Source: Basidiobolus meristosporus CBS 931.73
Taxonomy: Eukaryota; Basidiobolomycota; Basidiobolomycetes; Basidiobolales; Basidiobolaceae
NCBI GenBank assembly: GCA_002104905.1
Contig: MCFE01000346.1
Location: 1-64,000, forward strand
Direction: 5' to 3'
Length of the DNA: 64,000 nucleotides
Positions within the stretch are counted from its first letter, which is position 1. Each line of letters opens with the position of its first letter. Shown here piece after piece: positions 43,526 through 54,969 of the stretch. Made by a program: the position numbers and the translations under genes. Below the pieces are notes generated by a model. That model was not told the DNA's origin and did no database searches. It saw nothing but the letters and a program-made list of their open reading frames with translations.

Positions 43526-44657
43526 ATGACTGAGAATACGCCATCCCCAGTTGCGTCCGAGGTGAGAGAGGATCCGACAACCTAAGTTACTAAAACTCTG
43601 GAAGCCATCCGTCTAGCAACTGAAGAAGTCGGGTGCAAGGTATTTGTGGGCAATCTTTCTTTTCAGACCACCGAGGAAGGGCTCAAAAGTTTCTTTGCTG
43701 TTGCGGGTAAAGTGTTGGTATATCTCTGGGGTTCTGTCAGGATAAAATACTCTTCTTTACTAAACTCTCCCTTCCCTATAGCCTGAAGACAAGCGTTATT
43801 ACCCGTGGTACACGTTCTCTGGGATATGGTTTCGGCTTCTATGAGAGCGAGAAAGAAGCTGAGGAGGCTGTCAAGCAACTGGGCAAGAAGGAGTTGGGTG
43901 ATAGAGTGATAAACGTTGAGGTGGCTAAGCCTTAGGAGATTCATAGTATCCAAGCCCAAGCTCAATCACAGCGCGAACGTGGAAGAGGTGGTCGCGGTCG
44001 TGGTCGTGGCAATCTGGTACGTGTTCAACAGGAATGGCGGTTTCGGATAGAGCTGGTTTTCATCGAACTTGCTTGGTACAGGAGAATCGTTGTAGGTTCT
44101 CTAATCAAGAGCATAACAATGGTGAGAGTGAGCTAGGGAACCAAGCGCTAACTTACCTAGGCGAGGAAGTATCTCAAGCTAACACCGAGGTACTTGACTA
44201 CAATCAGACTACCAATGACTCGTACCATGACCGATATCGTGGAAGAGGGCGTAGACGTGGATCAACGAGAGGTCGCAGATTTGGAAGTGATCGCGGAGGA
44301 TTAGCTTCACAGCCCCACCTGAGAAAACCATCAAAGACTACGGTGTTCGTTAGCAATTTAACATATTCATATGGTAATGTAGAGCTTCAGAACCTTTTCC
44401 AAGGATACAAAATCGTGTCATCTCATGTTGCGTACATGAAATCCGACCGCTCCGAGGGCTTCGGGTTAGTTGAATTCGCTGATGAAGCTGAGCAACAGTG
44501 TGCCCTTGCCAACAATGCCAACATGCACATAGATGAGCACGATATTTCGGTGAAAGTAGCACGAAGCGAGACACATTCAGAAAGCACCAATAATGATGAA
44601 GATAACCAACTACATCTTGAATCTTCTAATCTTGCTCCACCATCCTCTAGCGAATAA
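43526..44657 (+). pseudogene. Two-RRM RNA-binding protein gene with two in-frame stops (Rnp24-like)
   Basis: Three exons in phase 0: 43,526-43,717, 43,789-44,016 and 44,082-44,657, 332 codons in all, interrupted by TAA at 43,583-43,585 and TAG at 43,933-43,935. RRM1: KVFVGNLSFQT (RNP2) and LGYGFGFY (RNP1-like). An Arg/Gly-rich linker follows (RGRGGRGRGRGN; later RGRGRRRGSTRGRR). RRM2: TVFVSNLTYSY and GFGLVEF. Splice sites and domain codons remain intact, so this is either a recently silenced gene or one with sequence errors. Both stops could come from CAA/CAG by C-to-T. Known relatives act in mRNA binding. Confidence 0.65.
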
Positions 44658-44898
44658 ACCTAAAATTTTGGACCACTCAAACCGACAGGCAAGTAAATAA
44701 TCAAGACACCCTTTTCCTCTGGGACTTGTACAGATTCATATATCAACCCTTGCTGCTTCCACTTCCTTCATCAACCACAATCATGATCAATTCTGAAGAA
44801 GTTTATTTATTGTTGTTATTGCCCTTGAAAGATCCTCACCAAATACACGTTTCTGGAAAGGCTTGCAAATTAGACATTATGTACAGGTGGAAATTGGC

Positions 44899-45594
44899 TC
44901 AGAGGGACTTGCTCCACACATAAATGCAGTAGACTTGCCCAGAACAATCAAAGAGCGTTGGCTTCGTTGGAACCTGGAATATCATGGTAGCTGCGTTAAA
45001 CCCAGTCAATTAGATAGGGGTATACAAAGATAGTTTACTTGCAACTAGTTCCAGCGTTTTGGTCACATCACGCATATCTTGCTCAATAACCTCGGCCCAG
45101 TTCTGAACATCCCCCAGTTCCTGTAATGAATAGAAAACGACATGTAAGCATCCAACAGAAAGTCAACTGGAAAGTCGGTATAGGGTACCTTGAGTGCGCT
45201 GTTAAATTGATCAATGAGCTGAAGCCAATTCTTGGCTTGCTTAGAATATTTGTGAGCCTGTAAGCTGATCTTCTTCGCAGATTGCTCAAGCTCCTTTTGA
45301 TTGGTGTATACTTGTGCTACCCTAGATTCCAAGTATTGTCAGCGGGACAAGCCATCACTTTGACACACAGAAATAGGGTGAACATGAAGTTGGAGACAGG
45401 TACCGTTCGTTCAAATTGTCCGACAAACAATCAGTTAAATCATTTAAAGACTTGACTGCCTCTCGTCGAAGTTTCTCTATCAAAAACAAGCTCAGTTACC
45501 CTGCAACTGAAGACAGGTTTTTCAAGCTGTTACCATTATCTTTACGTAAAGCTGCCTGCTTAGCATTGTGCTCCTTCAAAGCTTTCGCCAACAT
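44899..45594 (-). CDS. BLOC1S1/GCN5L1 homologue
   Basis: Five exons: 45,534-45,594, 45,404-45,476, 45,189-45,321, 45,039-45,120 and 44,899-44,990; about 146 aa. After splicing, the protein begins MLAKALKEHNAKQAA, matching the LLKEHQAKQ start of BLOC1S1, then KLRREAV, RVAQVYTNQKELE, QAKNWLQLIDQFNSALK and ELGDVQNWAEVIEQDM, the family hallmark, all in order. The protein is largely coiled coil. BLOC1S1 is shared by BLOC-1 and BORC in lysosome-related organelle biogenesis and positioning. The last exon is the least certain: alternative splicing would change the final 30 residues. Confidence 0.85.
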
Positions 45595-45941
45595 GTTAAC
45601 GTGGTCAAGTATGTTCAGCAGACACTCATGACATTCAACTCACCATCATCCCAAGATCACGTGGGATAACCATTTATTTGTCAATTCGCAGATCTAGTCG
45701 TGATGAAGCATGAGCAACTGCATATTCCTAGGCGATCTACAATTACATGTAAAAGCCATAGAAAAAGTAGCCAGCATAACCATCAAAAGTAAAAGATATC
45801 ACGGATCCTAAGTGAGCCAGCCCACCATATGTCCCACCAGCGAATATGTAAATGAGAAAAGATACGGAAGGTGCTCAATTGGCAATGCAAAAGAATAGAG
45901 TAAAACACTATCTACAAGTATAGTAAGAGAATCGAGAGTTG
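45595..45941. other. Intergenic between two minus-strand genes
   Basis: 350 bp holding the promoter of the BLOC1S1 gene and the 3' end of the bZIP gene. No other feature is seen. Confidence 0.5.
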
Positions 45942-47251
45942 CTAGAATCTCATAGAATGGGACTTCGTCGGCATGCTTCCATTAACAGCTTGAATATTAT
46001 GGGATGTACCTCCTACGCCAACGTTGGTAGGGACCCCGTGCATTGGCTGACCTTGAATATGTGGGGGCACGCCCATCTGGTTGATACCGGGCGGAGGGCC
46101 AGGAATTACCTGCGGCATGCCTAGCATATTCATAGGGACATTCATCGGCGGCATTCCTAGATGCGTTGGCGCAGCCATAGGTGGGCCAGTCATCACGGGC
46201 ACCAACCCTTCGATGCCCATAGCACCGTTGGCTTGGGCTATGGGGCAGTCTTTGTGCGCCAACAACAAGGTCTTCAAGTTGATGATCTCTTCCCTGAGGC
46301 CGGTTGCTTGATTTTGGAGGGTCTCGTTTTCCTGTGACAAATACTCCACCTGCGCCTGTAGGTTATTGAGCCATTGCTTCTTGCGTTGACGACATTTCGA
46401 AGCAGCTAAAGATTGGGACGAGCATAAGTATTATTCCTGCCGAGGGTAACACTTCCAATCACCCTACCTTGGCGATTCCTCTCCAAAAAACTTTTTCTCT
46501 TCTCATCCGGACTCTCCGCTTTAGGTTTTTTGTCGGGTTTCTTGTCACTACCTAAATCATCATCTTCGGAACCCCCGTCTCCCTCCCCCGAACCGGTACT
46601 GAGAATACTTCTTCTTCGGTTTATTCGCGCCTTGTTTCCGTCTTCGTGCGATTCAGATTCATTCACGCCCCCATTTCCACGAGTAGGTTTTGAGTGGAAT
46701 TGGCTTCCTTTTTCGGGATTATTCTGACGTTGGTTGACTGGCTCTGTAGATCCCACGTAAGAATTCATCGGTCCTTGGTTTTTAACCACTTCATATACAC
46801 CAGTACCAGTGCCACCTTTCTTATCGGAGGCTGTCACGCCAACATTCGATGAATTTAATTGCAAACTTGTAGTTTCAGGTAAATTTCTCAAGAAGTTTGG
46901 CGTAGCATGTGCAGCAGCCCCAAGTAAGGCTGTTGTCATCGGTGAAGGTTGCGCGCTATACGCGCTAAAGCCGTGACGGTTACTAGAAACGGCTGAGCCC
47001 TGAGGCCCTAACAGCATAGATGGTGAAAGTGGCCCTGAACGTAATGATTGAGCACCCCAACTACGCATGTCCGCGGGGGCCTGTGGTGTGTCTATATTGG
47101 CTATTGGGGGAAGAATACTTTTTGAAGCAACAGCGCTAGTCGTAGGGCCTTCTGCTCCAGAGACAGAACTAAAACTCTGCTCAAAAGGATTTGGCTCCTG
47201 GTCCAGCTTTGAGGGGGGGTTCAGAAATTCATCGGGTCCAGTCCGATTCAT
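45942..47251 (-). CDS. bZIP transcription factor, Atf1/ATF2 type
   Basis: Exons 46,468-47,251 and 45,942-46,405 (62-bp intron inside the basic region); 415 aa. Residues 15-27 (KLDQEPNPFEQSF) match the N-terminal Aft1/Atf1 signature. Several SP/TP sites lie in the disordered N-terminal half, as expected for MAP-kinase targets. The basic region KRKSFLERNRQAASKCRQRK at about 251-270 contains the N..(A)AS.CR core that binds CRE-like TGACGTCA sites, followed by a Leu zipper (VEYLSQENETL...). The C-terminus is a Met/Pro/Gly-rich tail. A nuclear regulator of osmotic/oxidative stress downstream of the Sty1/Hog1 pathway by family analogy. Confidence 0.92.
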
Positions 47252-48695
47252 ATCTGTATGTGAGAGAGTTGGTCCGTTGGTGGTTATAACGTTTGGGTTA
47301 GTCCTTTTAAAAGGATTGGTTGAAACATCTACATATACAGAAACGTTAGAACCAATTCATTGGAGCCGTGTGGAGACCTCTAAAGCAGCCTTTAGTACCT
47401 TTTTCAACTTGTGACATTTTCGGAAAGTGATTTCGAAGTGTGGCTATTCTCAAAGAAGTATCAAATATAAACTAACTTGTTAGGATGTAGTTTGGTCATG
47501 CCTGATATTCGAAATAAAATGGATCGAGTTAATGGTCGGGTATATGTGGCTGATGAGTAATTAGCCGAAACGAGGTCCATTTCCATACCACACAGTGAAT
47601 GCAACTCAAATTTCGCAAATTAGTTATGACCAGTATATATTCAAGGAAGGGAAATGAAGCGGTGTGAACAAAAGCACAGGGCGCTGAATATGATAGTGCG
47701 TAAAAAAGTATTGTTAGAGAACAAAATAGGGATTTGCAATAAAGCAGTATACCAATAGCACAAACTCAACTTTTGGTAATTCTTAAAGATCAAATATCGG
47801 GTTATAGCTGAACTCAGGCCTAAATTGGTAATGGACAGATTGGAGATATGAAAATGACGTCTACTTGCCAGTATTTTAATATACTCTCTGCACCATAATT
47901 GTAAGTGAGGGGTTCATAGGCAAGAGTGCTGAGGAATACTTAAAATAAACACAAAATCTCGATTGAATTTCCATTCATTATTCACGAGAACTATGTGACA
48001 TCTCAGCTCCCATAGCATGATGAAACCAATCATAGGTAGTATGATGTAATGGAATAGGGACTTTGGTATTGTTGATTGGATGTGCCTCCAAACAGTCCGG
48101 TAATATTGAGAAGAAGCAGAGAAGCCCACCAAGCGAGAGCATCTACTAGTACTTCACCAGTTCATTCTAAATCCCGTAAACACGATAATCATGAAACATG
48201 ATTTTCATCTGTATAACGTGATACAGAATCCATCCACACATGACGTCAGTATTTTCAGGTGGTTCTAGAAATCTAGATTAAGTCATTCCAGTATAGAGTG
48301 TTACATTGGGAAGAATCGATGATTAACTTCATCGATCGATCATCATTTCTCAGAAGGTAAGAACTAGAGTTAGAATTGAATTAGACTATTTATTAGAAAA
48401 ACCGAAGTTCCTTATCTGATGATCAGATTTCTTAATCAAGCATTTACACTTATTACTAAGTAGTGGCAATGTTGGTTGGTTTTTGTTAATCTGATAATCG
48501 TTATACAGATCAGTTCAAAAGCTCCTATAGTCGTTATCTGATGCCATTGTAGATGTAAAAAAATTCGAGAAGGAGCAACTTGGGGAACTGATTGAACGCG
48601 ATTTAATTGTACTTCTAGGGAGTTTACTTGTACTTGCTTGACACTTGTTGTTTTCGAAGTTTACATCAACCTAACTTAATTTCTCTGAGGAAAGC
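47252..48695. promoter_or_regulatory. Divergent intergenic region, 1.4 kb
   Basis: Lies between the bZIP (-) and Cia1 (+) genes. AT-rich with no supported ORF. A TGACGTCA palindrome at 48,241 (ACATGACGTCAGTA) is a perfect CRE/ATF site and could be bound by the adjacent Atf1-type factor, though it lies nearer to Cia1. Confidence 0.4.
48240..48248. promoter_or_regulatory. CRE/ATF-type palindrome TGACGTCA
   Basis: A perfect 8-bp TGACGTCA in the gap between the bZIP and Cia1 genes, the consensus for Atf1/CREB proteins. Position relative to transcription starts is unknown. Chance occurrence in a window of this size is possible. Confidence 0.35.
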
Positions 48696-50137
48696 ATGCC
48701 AAGACTGGAGTTGATAGCTGAATTAGAGGGTAAACAAAGCAAGCCTCTGCAACGGTGTGCAATAAAAAAGAAGCTTTTCTGACTCGCCTTCTATCTTATG
48801 AAAAGGTCATGAGGATCGTGTTTGGCAAGTTTCTTGGGATCCTAGCGGAACTCAATTAGCTTCCTGCAGCGGAGACAAAACTGTCAGGTTATGGGTGCCT
48901 GATGAGCATAACCCAGGAAAGGCTAGCTGGAACTGCGTAGGGCTACTTGAAGGGTTTCATGAGCGTACTATTCGAAGTGTTCAATATTCTCCTTCTGGGC
49001 AAGTCTTAGCCACCGGGAGCTTTGATGGCACTACTGGCATATGGGATAAGAGCGAAAGTATAGGTAGAATAGCTCGAAAAAACCCTCTCGTTGGTTTTCA
49101 GATACCTGACTTTTCCTAACCTCCACTTTTAATAGAATTTGATTGCGTAGCTACACTAGAAGGGCATGAAAACGAAGTCAAAAGCGTCGCTTGGTCCGCC
49201 ACTGGATCTTTGATTGCTACCTGCAGCAGGGACAAAAGTGTTTGGATTTGGGAAGGTTGGTTGTCGTAGCAATGACTTTGTTACGGACGGTAGCTCATTT
49301 GCATTCAAGCTGCATCCTACGACGATTTTGAATGCTTAGCCGTACTACAAGAACACACCCAGGATGTCAAAACCGTTAAGTGGCACCCTAATGAAGAGGT
49401 AGCTTAAGAGTGGATATGCTACATCAGAACCATGGTTAGCCTAAAATTGGCTATTTAGATTTTGGCTTCCGCCGGTTATGATGATACAATCAAGATATGG
49501 GAAGAGCAGGACGACGATTGGTACTGCACAGCCACTTTGGAGGGCCACAAGTCCACTGTATGGGCAGTAGATTTTGACTCGAGAGGGGATCGACTTGGTA
49601 AGGTCAAATCTAACCTGAACATGAGCCACTGTGCTAATATGGTTGTGCAGTTTCTGCTAGTGATGACAAAACCTTGAAAATCTGGAAACACGAGAAAGTC
49701 CCCAAAGTGCATAGTGAGTTTCAGTTTAATTTATCTCATACCAGTTGATCCTAATCACATGGGTTAGGCTTCAATCCTTCTTCTTGGAGATGCGTGACTA
49801 CCTTGGAAGGATACCACAAGCGAGCCATTTATAGTGTCTCTTGGTCCAAGCACCATGGTCATTTAGTAAGTGGAGGCGATGATAATGCCGTACGTATATT
49901 TGCCGAGGTAATATCCATTTTAAACTCCTTAGAAATACGTACCTGCAGCTGATGCCTTCCATATAGACGTCGCCAGAAGATGCAGAGAATCAATTTGAGG
50001 TGGTTGCAACCGTTGAGGGTGCCCATGGAGTTCATGATGTAAATTCGGTGGTCTGGAACCCCAACGAAGAGTTTGGATATATCTTTGCTAGTGGCGGTGA
50101 TGATGGAGTTGTCCGCGTGTGGCAGTATATTCCATAA
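48696..50137 (+). CDS. CIA1: Cytosolic iron-sulfur assembly WD40 protein (CIAO1/Cia1)
   Basis: Eight exons: 48,696-48,729; 48,806-49,057; 49,136-49,255; 49,310-49,398; 49,459-49,597; 49,651-49,713; 49,768-49,907; 49,967-50,137. Total 335 aa, typical of Cia1. Seven WD blades are readable, e.g. [43 protein letters not shown] and [13 protein letters not shown]. The D-W-Y-C-type blade edge and the AVLQEH.QDVK.V.WHP.EE blade distinguish Cia1 from other WD proteins. With Met18/MMS19 and Cia2 it delivers 4Fe-4S clusters to cytosolic and nuclear apoproteins. Confidence 0.93.
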
Positions 50138-50693
50138 TTTAGATGTAAACATAGTAGGACTCTCATGATTGGAGCTACTCTATATTCCCTGTTTAATTGT
50201 TCTTCTCGTTGGACAATCAAGCCACTTGTTAAAGTGCTACTCTCCAACTTCCCAATATGTAATCACATCATTAAATCAGACCTTAGCGTCTATGACAGTC
50301 ATAACTCAGGCGGATAAAGGCAGTCCGAGGGTGAGGGGACGGGGTAGGTTGACCCGTCGTCCATAGTGGAGTGATGTGATGAGAATTGGCATATTATGGA
50401 CCAGATCCCTCAATTCATGCAGGTTGGACTGAATTCACGTGAATCTATGAGCAGTCCTCGTAAACGTGTACATATTATAGTTAGCCAATATAATCCAGGT
50501 GATACAAGATTGTAAGAACTACAACCAACGTCCATTTAATCCATTATAATACAAATACCGAAATTTGTTCCCAAGCCAAAATGTACCAAATCATTTATGA
50601 TGACAAAGCTGAACTCCTAGAAAGCGCCACGAATATATATCTCAGTCACATCGATTTCCCCCTTGTTGGTTTGTTCTATAGCTGCCTTTTTCA
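50138..50693. other. Intergenic, 0.55 kb
   Basis: 3' end of Cia1 and promoter of the carnitine acetyltransferase gene. A G-rich segment near 50,320-50,350 is notable but has no assigned role. Confidence 0.45.
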
Positions 50694-53147
50694 ATGTCGC
50701 TACTAGCTTTACGCTCCTTTGGCAATCTCCTACAGGCCAGAAAAACTGGTCTACGGTGAGTGCTTTATATGTTACTTACTCTTGAATACAGCCATTCATG
50801 TGAGTCTATTTCATCTTCGTTTGGTAGTGTTGTATATCCTGCGTACCGCACTTTTGTTTCCAAGAAGGCTGGTGTCACTTTTCAAAACCAAGATAACCTA
50901 CCAAAATTGCCGGTACCAGAGCTACATGATACAGCCGATAGGTACTTGAGAAGCCTAGAGCCAGTGCTGCGGAATAGCGAGGAGTTTGAGAGGGCTGCCC
51001 AAGCGGTGAGCACGTTTATAAAGCCAAACGGCTTAGGAGAGACGTTACAAAACCGTCTCCTTAACCTTCAAAAAAATGCGGAGGTATGCAGTATTTCTTT
51101 GCCAAGCATTTACTTGAAAACCTGTTGATTGGAAGGATCTTCTGATTAGCTTTCATGGTTGGAAGATATCTGGGTTAACAAAGCCTATTTGGAGTATCGG
51201 GAGCCAGTTCTCCTTAATGTCAACTGGTGGTGTACTTTCAGCAACCCACCCCAAGGACTTGTTGAGGCGAAGAAAGGGAGCTTTTCTGAGGCTCAAATTA
51301 AGAGAGCTTCTAGCTTCGTTAGACGAGTTCTAGAGTTCAGTGATTTAGTCAACAGGTATTGATTGTTTAGCCTTGCATTTGTTGGAGTTTATGAATACTA
51401 AAATACTGCTAGGCAGGAACTACCTGTGGATCAACTCCGCAAGGCTCCATTATGCATGAATCAGTACAAAAGAATCTTTGGAACGGCCAGAATTGCAGAC
51501 ACTACTCGTGATAGACTGGCATACAACTATCCTGCTACAGCAAAGCATGTCATCGTTATGGCCAAGGATCAGTTTTTCAAAGTCAACGTCCTTGGAGAGA
51601 ATGGCCAATTAGCTTCAACGAAGCAAATTCAACAGTAACTACTATTTATCTTAGCACACCAATGCTTATTGTCTGATGATTCCAATTGTCTAGCCAACTC
51701 TCCGAAGTTGTCAAGCTCGTTTCAGACCTAGCCGAGACACAACCATCAGTCGGAATACTGACTTCTGAGCATCGAGATGTGTGGGGCAAGGTAAAGAAAG
51801 ATGTGGGGCAGTTGATCTGACCGTTGCTAAATGTAATCCTGCAGATTCGAAATGACCTCGCCGCTTTACCGGGAAATGCCCAAACTTTCAAGGACATCGA
51901 CGAAGCCTTGTTTGTAGTGTGCCTGGATGATATCGGCCCAGATGGCGACCCAGATCATGCTCACCGTCATATTTTCCATCGAGATGATGCGAAGAATCGG
52001 TGGTTTGATAAGCCACTGCAATTTATTGTTGCAAATAACGGAGTTGCTGGTGTGAACGGCGAGGTAAGTGGTGTTAAAGGGAGTTCTGCTTATTTGTTAG
52101 ATCCAACTTATACTTTCCATACGCCTCTAGCACTCGCCTGTTGATGCCGTTGTCCCTGGCGCTGTTTTCAATTACATCGTGTCCAAGTAAGAGTTCGAGT
52201 GGTTTTTGGGACGGATCCACCCCCTTACACAGTGCATTAGGGAAAATGAGAAGGAAGAGGCCGAGTCCTTGATACAACTCGCCCCTCCTGTGCAACTTAA
52301 ATGGTCAGTCACTGGAGAGGTAACTGACGCGATCAAGACAGCCGAATCCAATGCCAAGAAATTCATCAAGACTATCCAAAGCTTGTGCCTTCATTACAAC
52401 GGGTATGGCTCCGATTTCATTAAAAAGGGTAAGAGTTCAGTTTAGGAATGTGATCATGTTCATCAATATTCAGCGTGATTACCCAGTCAAAGTAAGCCCA
52501 GATGCATTCGTTCAGATGGCACTCCAGCTGGCATATTACAGACAATATGGTGAAAGTTGCCCTACCTACGAGACAGCCTCGACACGCGCATTTGCATATG
52601 GTCGAACTGAGACGGTTCGCGTATGCTCTTCAGACAGCGTAGCCTTTGTGGAGGCATTTGATGATAACTCTGTAGAAGTATGCAATTGTACTTTGCATTC
52701 TTTGAGATCAATCTCTAATATTTGTTGTTGAAGGATCGCGAGAAGTTGATATTGTTCAAGAAGGCCATTGAATCACACCTGGAGTATATGGGGGCGGCAA
52801 GCAGCGGTAAAGGTGTTGATAGACATCTCCTGGGGCTTCGGTCGGTAATTGAGACAGATGCGGAGCGCGAAAAGGCTACTATTTTCTCGGACCCATCTTA
52901 TATCAAGTCCATGTATTTCAAACTCTCCACTTCAAACATGAGCCCAGGTGACCACTTTTACGGTGGTTTCGGTCCAGTAGTCCCTGAGGGATATGGAGTG
53001 AACTATGCTATTGGTAAAAATAACATGAAATTCAGCATCTCTAGCTGGAGAACCTGTAAAGAGACGGACAGTGATATCTTCCGAGATACCTTGAATAAGT
53101 CCTTGAACGATTTGCGCGAAGCTGCAGATAAATTTGTCCAGTCCTAA
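50694..53147 (+). CDS. Carnitine O-acetyltransferase
   Basis: Ten exons: 50,694-50,755; 50,792-51,083; 51,150-51,355; 51,413-51,634; 51,694-51,790; 51,845-52,063; 52,131-52,186; 52,241-52,428; 52,487-52,677; 52,734-53,147. Product 648 aa. It reversibly transfers acetyl between CoA and carnitine. Family order: [13 protein letters not shown] near the N-terminus, [29 protein letters not shown], the catalytic GVNGEHS (the His is the first codon of exon 7), then [17 protein letters not shown] and [11 protein letters not shown] basic, Leu-rich N-terminus suggests mitochondrial import. There is no SKL-like end. The first intron is only 36 bp. It complements peroxisomal acyl-CoA oxidase by moving acetyl units. 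Confidence 0.93.
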
Positions 53148-53440
53148 ATTGAGTGGACTATCATTCTATTGTTACATATCCAGCTGTCAGGGGGCTTAAA
53201 GAGTCCTCGTGCCTGTTCTTTCCATGTCCGCGGCATTCGTGCTATTAAATTCTTTCAAGCGATATGCTTCACATCACCACCTAACATGTCAAAGGACCAA
53301 CTATTTCTTGCTGGTTGTATCAAGCTGTGCGGCGTGCTTTGAGGATCTATTTATTGTACACCAAATGTAAAAATGGAAGGTATATGTAGAAGCGATGATG
53401 CATGGATATGAAACAAGTTGTAGTGAATAGGGTGGACTGG
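53148..53440. terminator. Shared 3' region of convergent genes
   Basis: 293 bp between the stop codons of carnitine acetyltransferase (+) and HemK (-), with no ORF. Both polyadenylation sites must lie here. Confidence 0.45.
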
Positions 53441-54499
53441 TTATTGGGCAGCAATAACTCTGTCGCGCCCAGCTAAATCAGCCCAGACTTGCACCGACTC
53501 AAAATTATGAGCCTTCAAAAAGGCAACCATCGGCTCAACCTGGTGTTCCCCTCCGATTTCCATGGCTAGCCTTGGGATTGATGGGATCTTGATTTTGGAT
53601 GAGAGCTGACCAGACAGCGACGCCAAACGCTTGTGGAATAGCATTCCGTCATCATCTGCAACTAGGGCGTTAGGATCTTCCCAGAGCTTGACCTCGGGCG
53701 AGAGAGTTCTGTACTCGTCTCGAGTGATGTATGGGGGATTTGAAACAATCATGTCGTATGCTCCATCTTGAACAATCCTTGCCAACGAAGACTCGTCGAG
53801 AATATCCATAAGTTGGAATTTAACTGGGTTGCTTAGTTTTTCTGATAAAAGGTCTTTGTTTAATTGTGAAAGCGAGATTGCATGCTGAGCGTTATCCAAC
53901 CCCACCACCTCGCAGGTATCGCTGGGTAGCATGGCAGCAAATGTTAATGCAATACATCCAGAGCCGGAGCACACGTCCAATATTCGGAGCTTCCGTTGGT
54001 AGTGAGCCTTGAATTTGCTGATGTTCGCGTTTAAATTGTCCACAATTTTCAGTGTCCATTCTTCTGTCTCCCACCTAGAGAGCAGAATTTTGAGTTATCG
54101 TGAAGGAACACACAACCGCGAGGGAGAAACTAACCTAGGTATAAGAACCGGAGGCCTTGTGACAATGTCCAGCTCACCAAACGGCTGAGTCCCTAGGATG
54201 ACAGCCATTAAACACACAGCCTATCGCAGGAAAAGAAATCCACAAGTACCTAGTATGTATTGCAAAGGTTTGCGCAAATTAACTCTTTGGGCCACGAGTT
54301 CCTCTAATTTTTCATTCTCCTTCTGCTCCAATTCACTTTTAGGAAGGTTGACTAATTGGGCATTGCTTCGCAGGTCCAACTTGACATATTCTGAAAGCCA
54401 ACGAATCTCTTGCAGCGCATTGTCAAGGTTGTCGTCGCATATGGGTAGCAAACGTTTGGCCAGTTGTACCCGGAAGGGTAAACTTATGTTTAACTTCAT
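53441..54499 (-). CDS. HemK/PrmC-type release-factor glutamine methyltransferase (Mtq1-like)
   Basis: Exons 54,250-54,499, 54,135-54,192 and 53,441-54,074; 313 aa. It methylates the Gln of the GGQ motif in peptide release factors. N-terminal helical substrate-binding domain (residues 1-80), then PLQYILGTQPFGELDI and VLIPRWETEEW, the classical PrmC hinge. The SAM motif I is LDVCSGSGCIALTFA and the catalytic motif is VSNPPYI. The C-terminus GRDRVIAAQ matches the family end. The eukaryotic HemK with this layout is usually the mitochondrial enzyme (Mtq1/HEMK1), but no strong presequence is obvious. Confidence 0.93.
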
Positions 54500-54969
54500 A
54501 AAGGATGTCTCTGTTCGAGTCAGGAAAGCTTAATACTGTTGTATATAAGCGAATTTATTCCGCAATTCAGTTGTTCCACCAATGACACGTGAATATAACG
54601 TTTGGAGTTTTTAATCTACAGACAGCAGTGAGGAAGGAATAGATCAGAAGATCCCAGTCTAGCCTGATGATAGATGATGGGATTGCTAGCTAGCGACTGT
54701 GACTAATCGATTTCATGACTATTTGCTTCTGTTTGAGTTGGGCAGGGGATTTTGTTTGTTTACTTTATCCTTTAATTCCACTGATGTTATTTTGAGAGCT
54801 CATATAGCCAGGGAATTTTCATTGGCACTTTTTTCACGTACCGGTTGTGACGTTTACTACGAGGTGCAAGAGAAAAAACACACTTCTCATTACTCCACTC
54901 GGCTTACTCCTTTTCAAACTTCTCTTGTCCTCCAGTTAAGAAGCTGACTGTTGATACCGGCCCCTTTAA
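54500..54969. promoter_or_regulatory. Divergent intergenic region
   Basis: Between HemK (-) and Rif1 (+), 470 bp, AT-rich with CTTCT/CTCC pyrimidine tracts before the Rif1 start. ORF 54,699-54,947 is unsupported. Confidence 0.45.

Noticed and set aside
43583-43935. Altered genetic code (TAA/TAG read as Gln)
   Set aside because: Other genes in the window end at family-appropriate positions with TAA, TAG and TGA, so stops are used normally.
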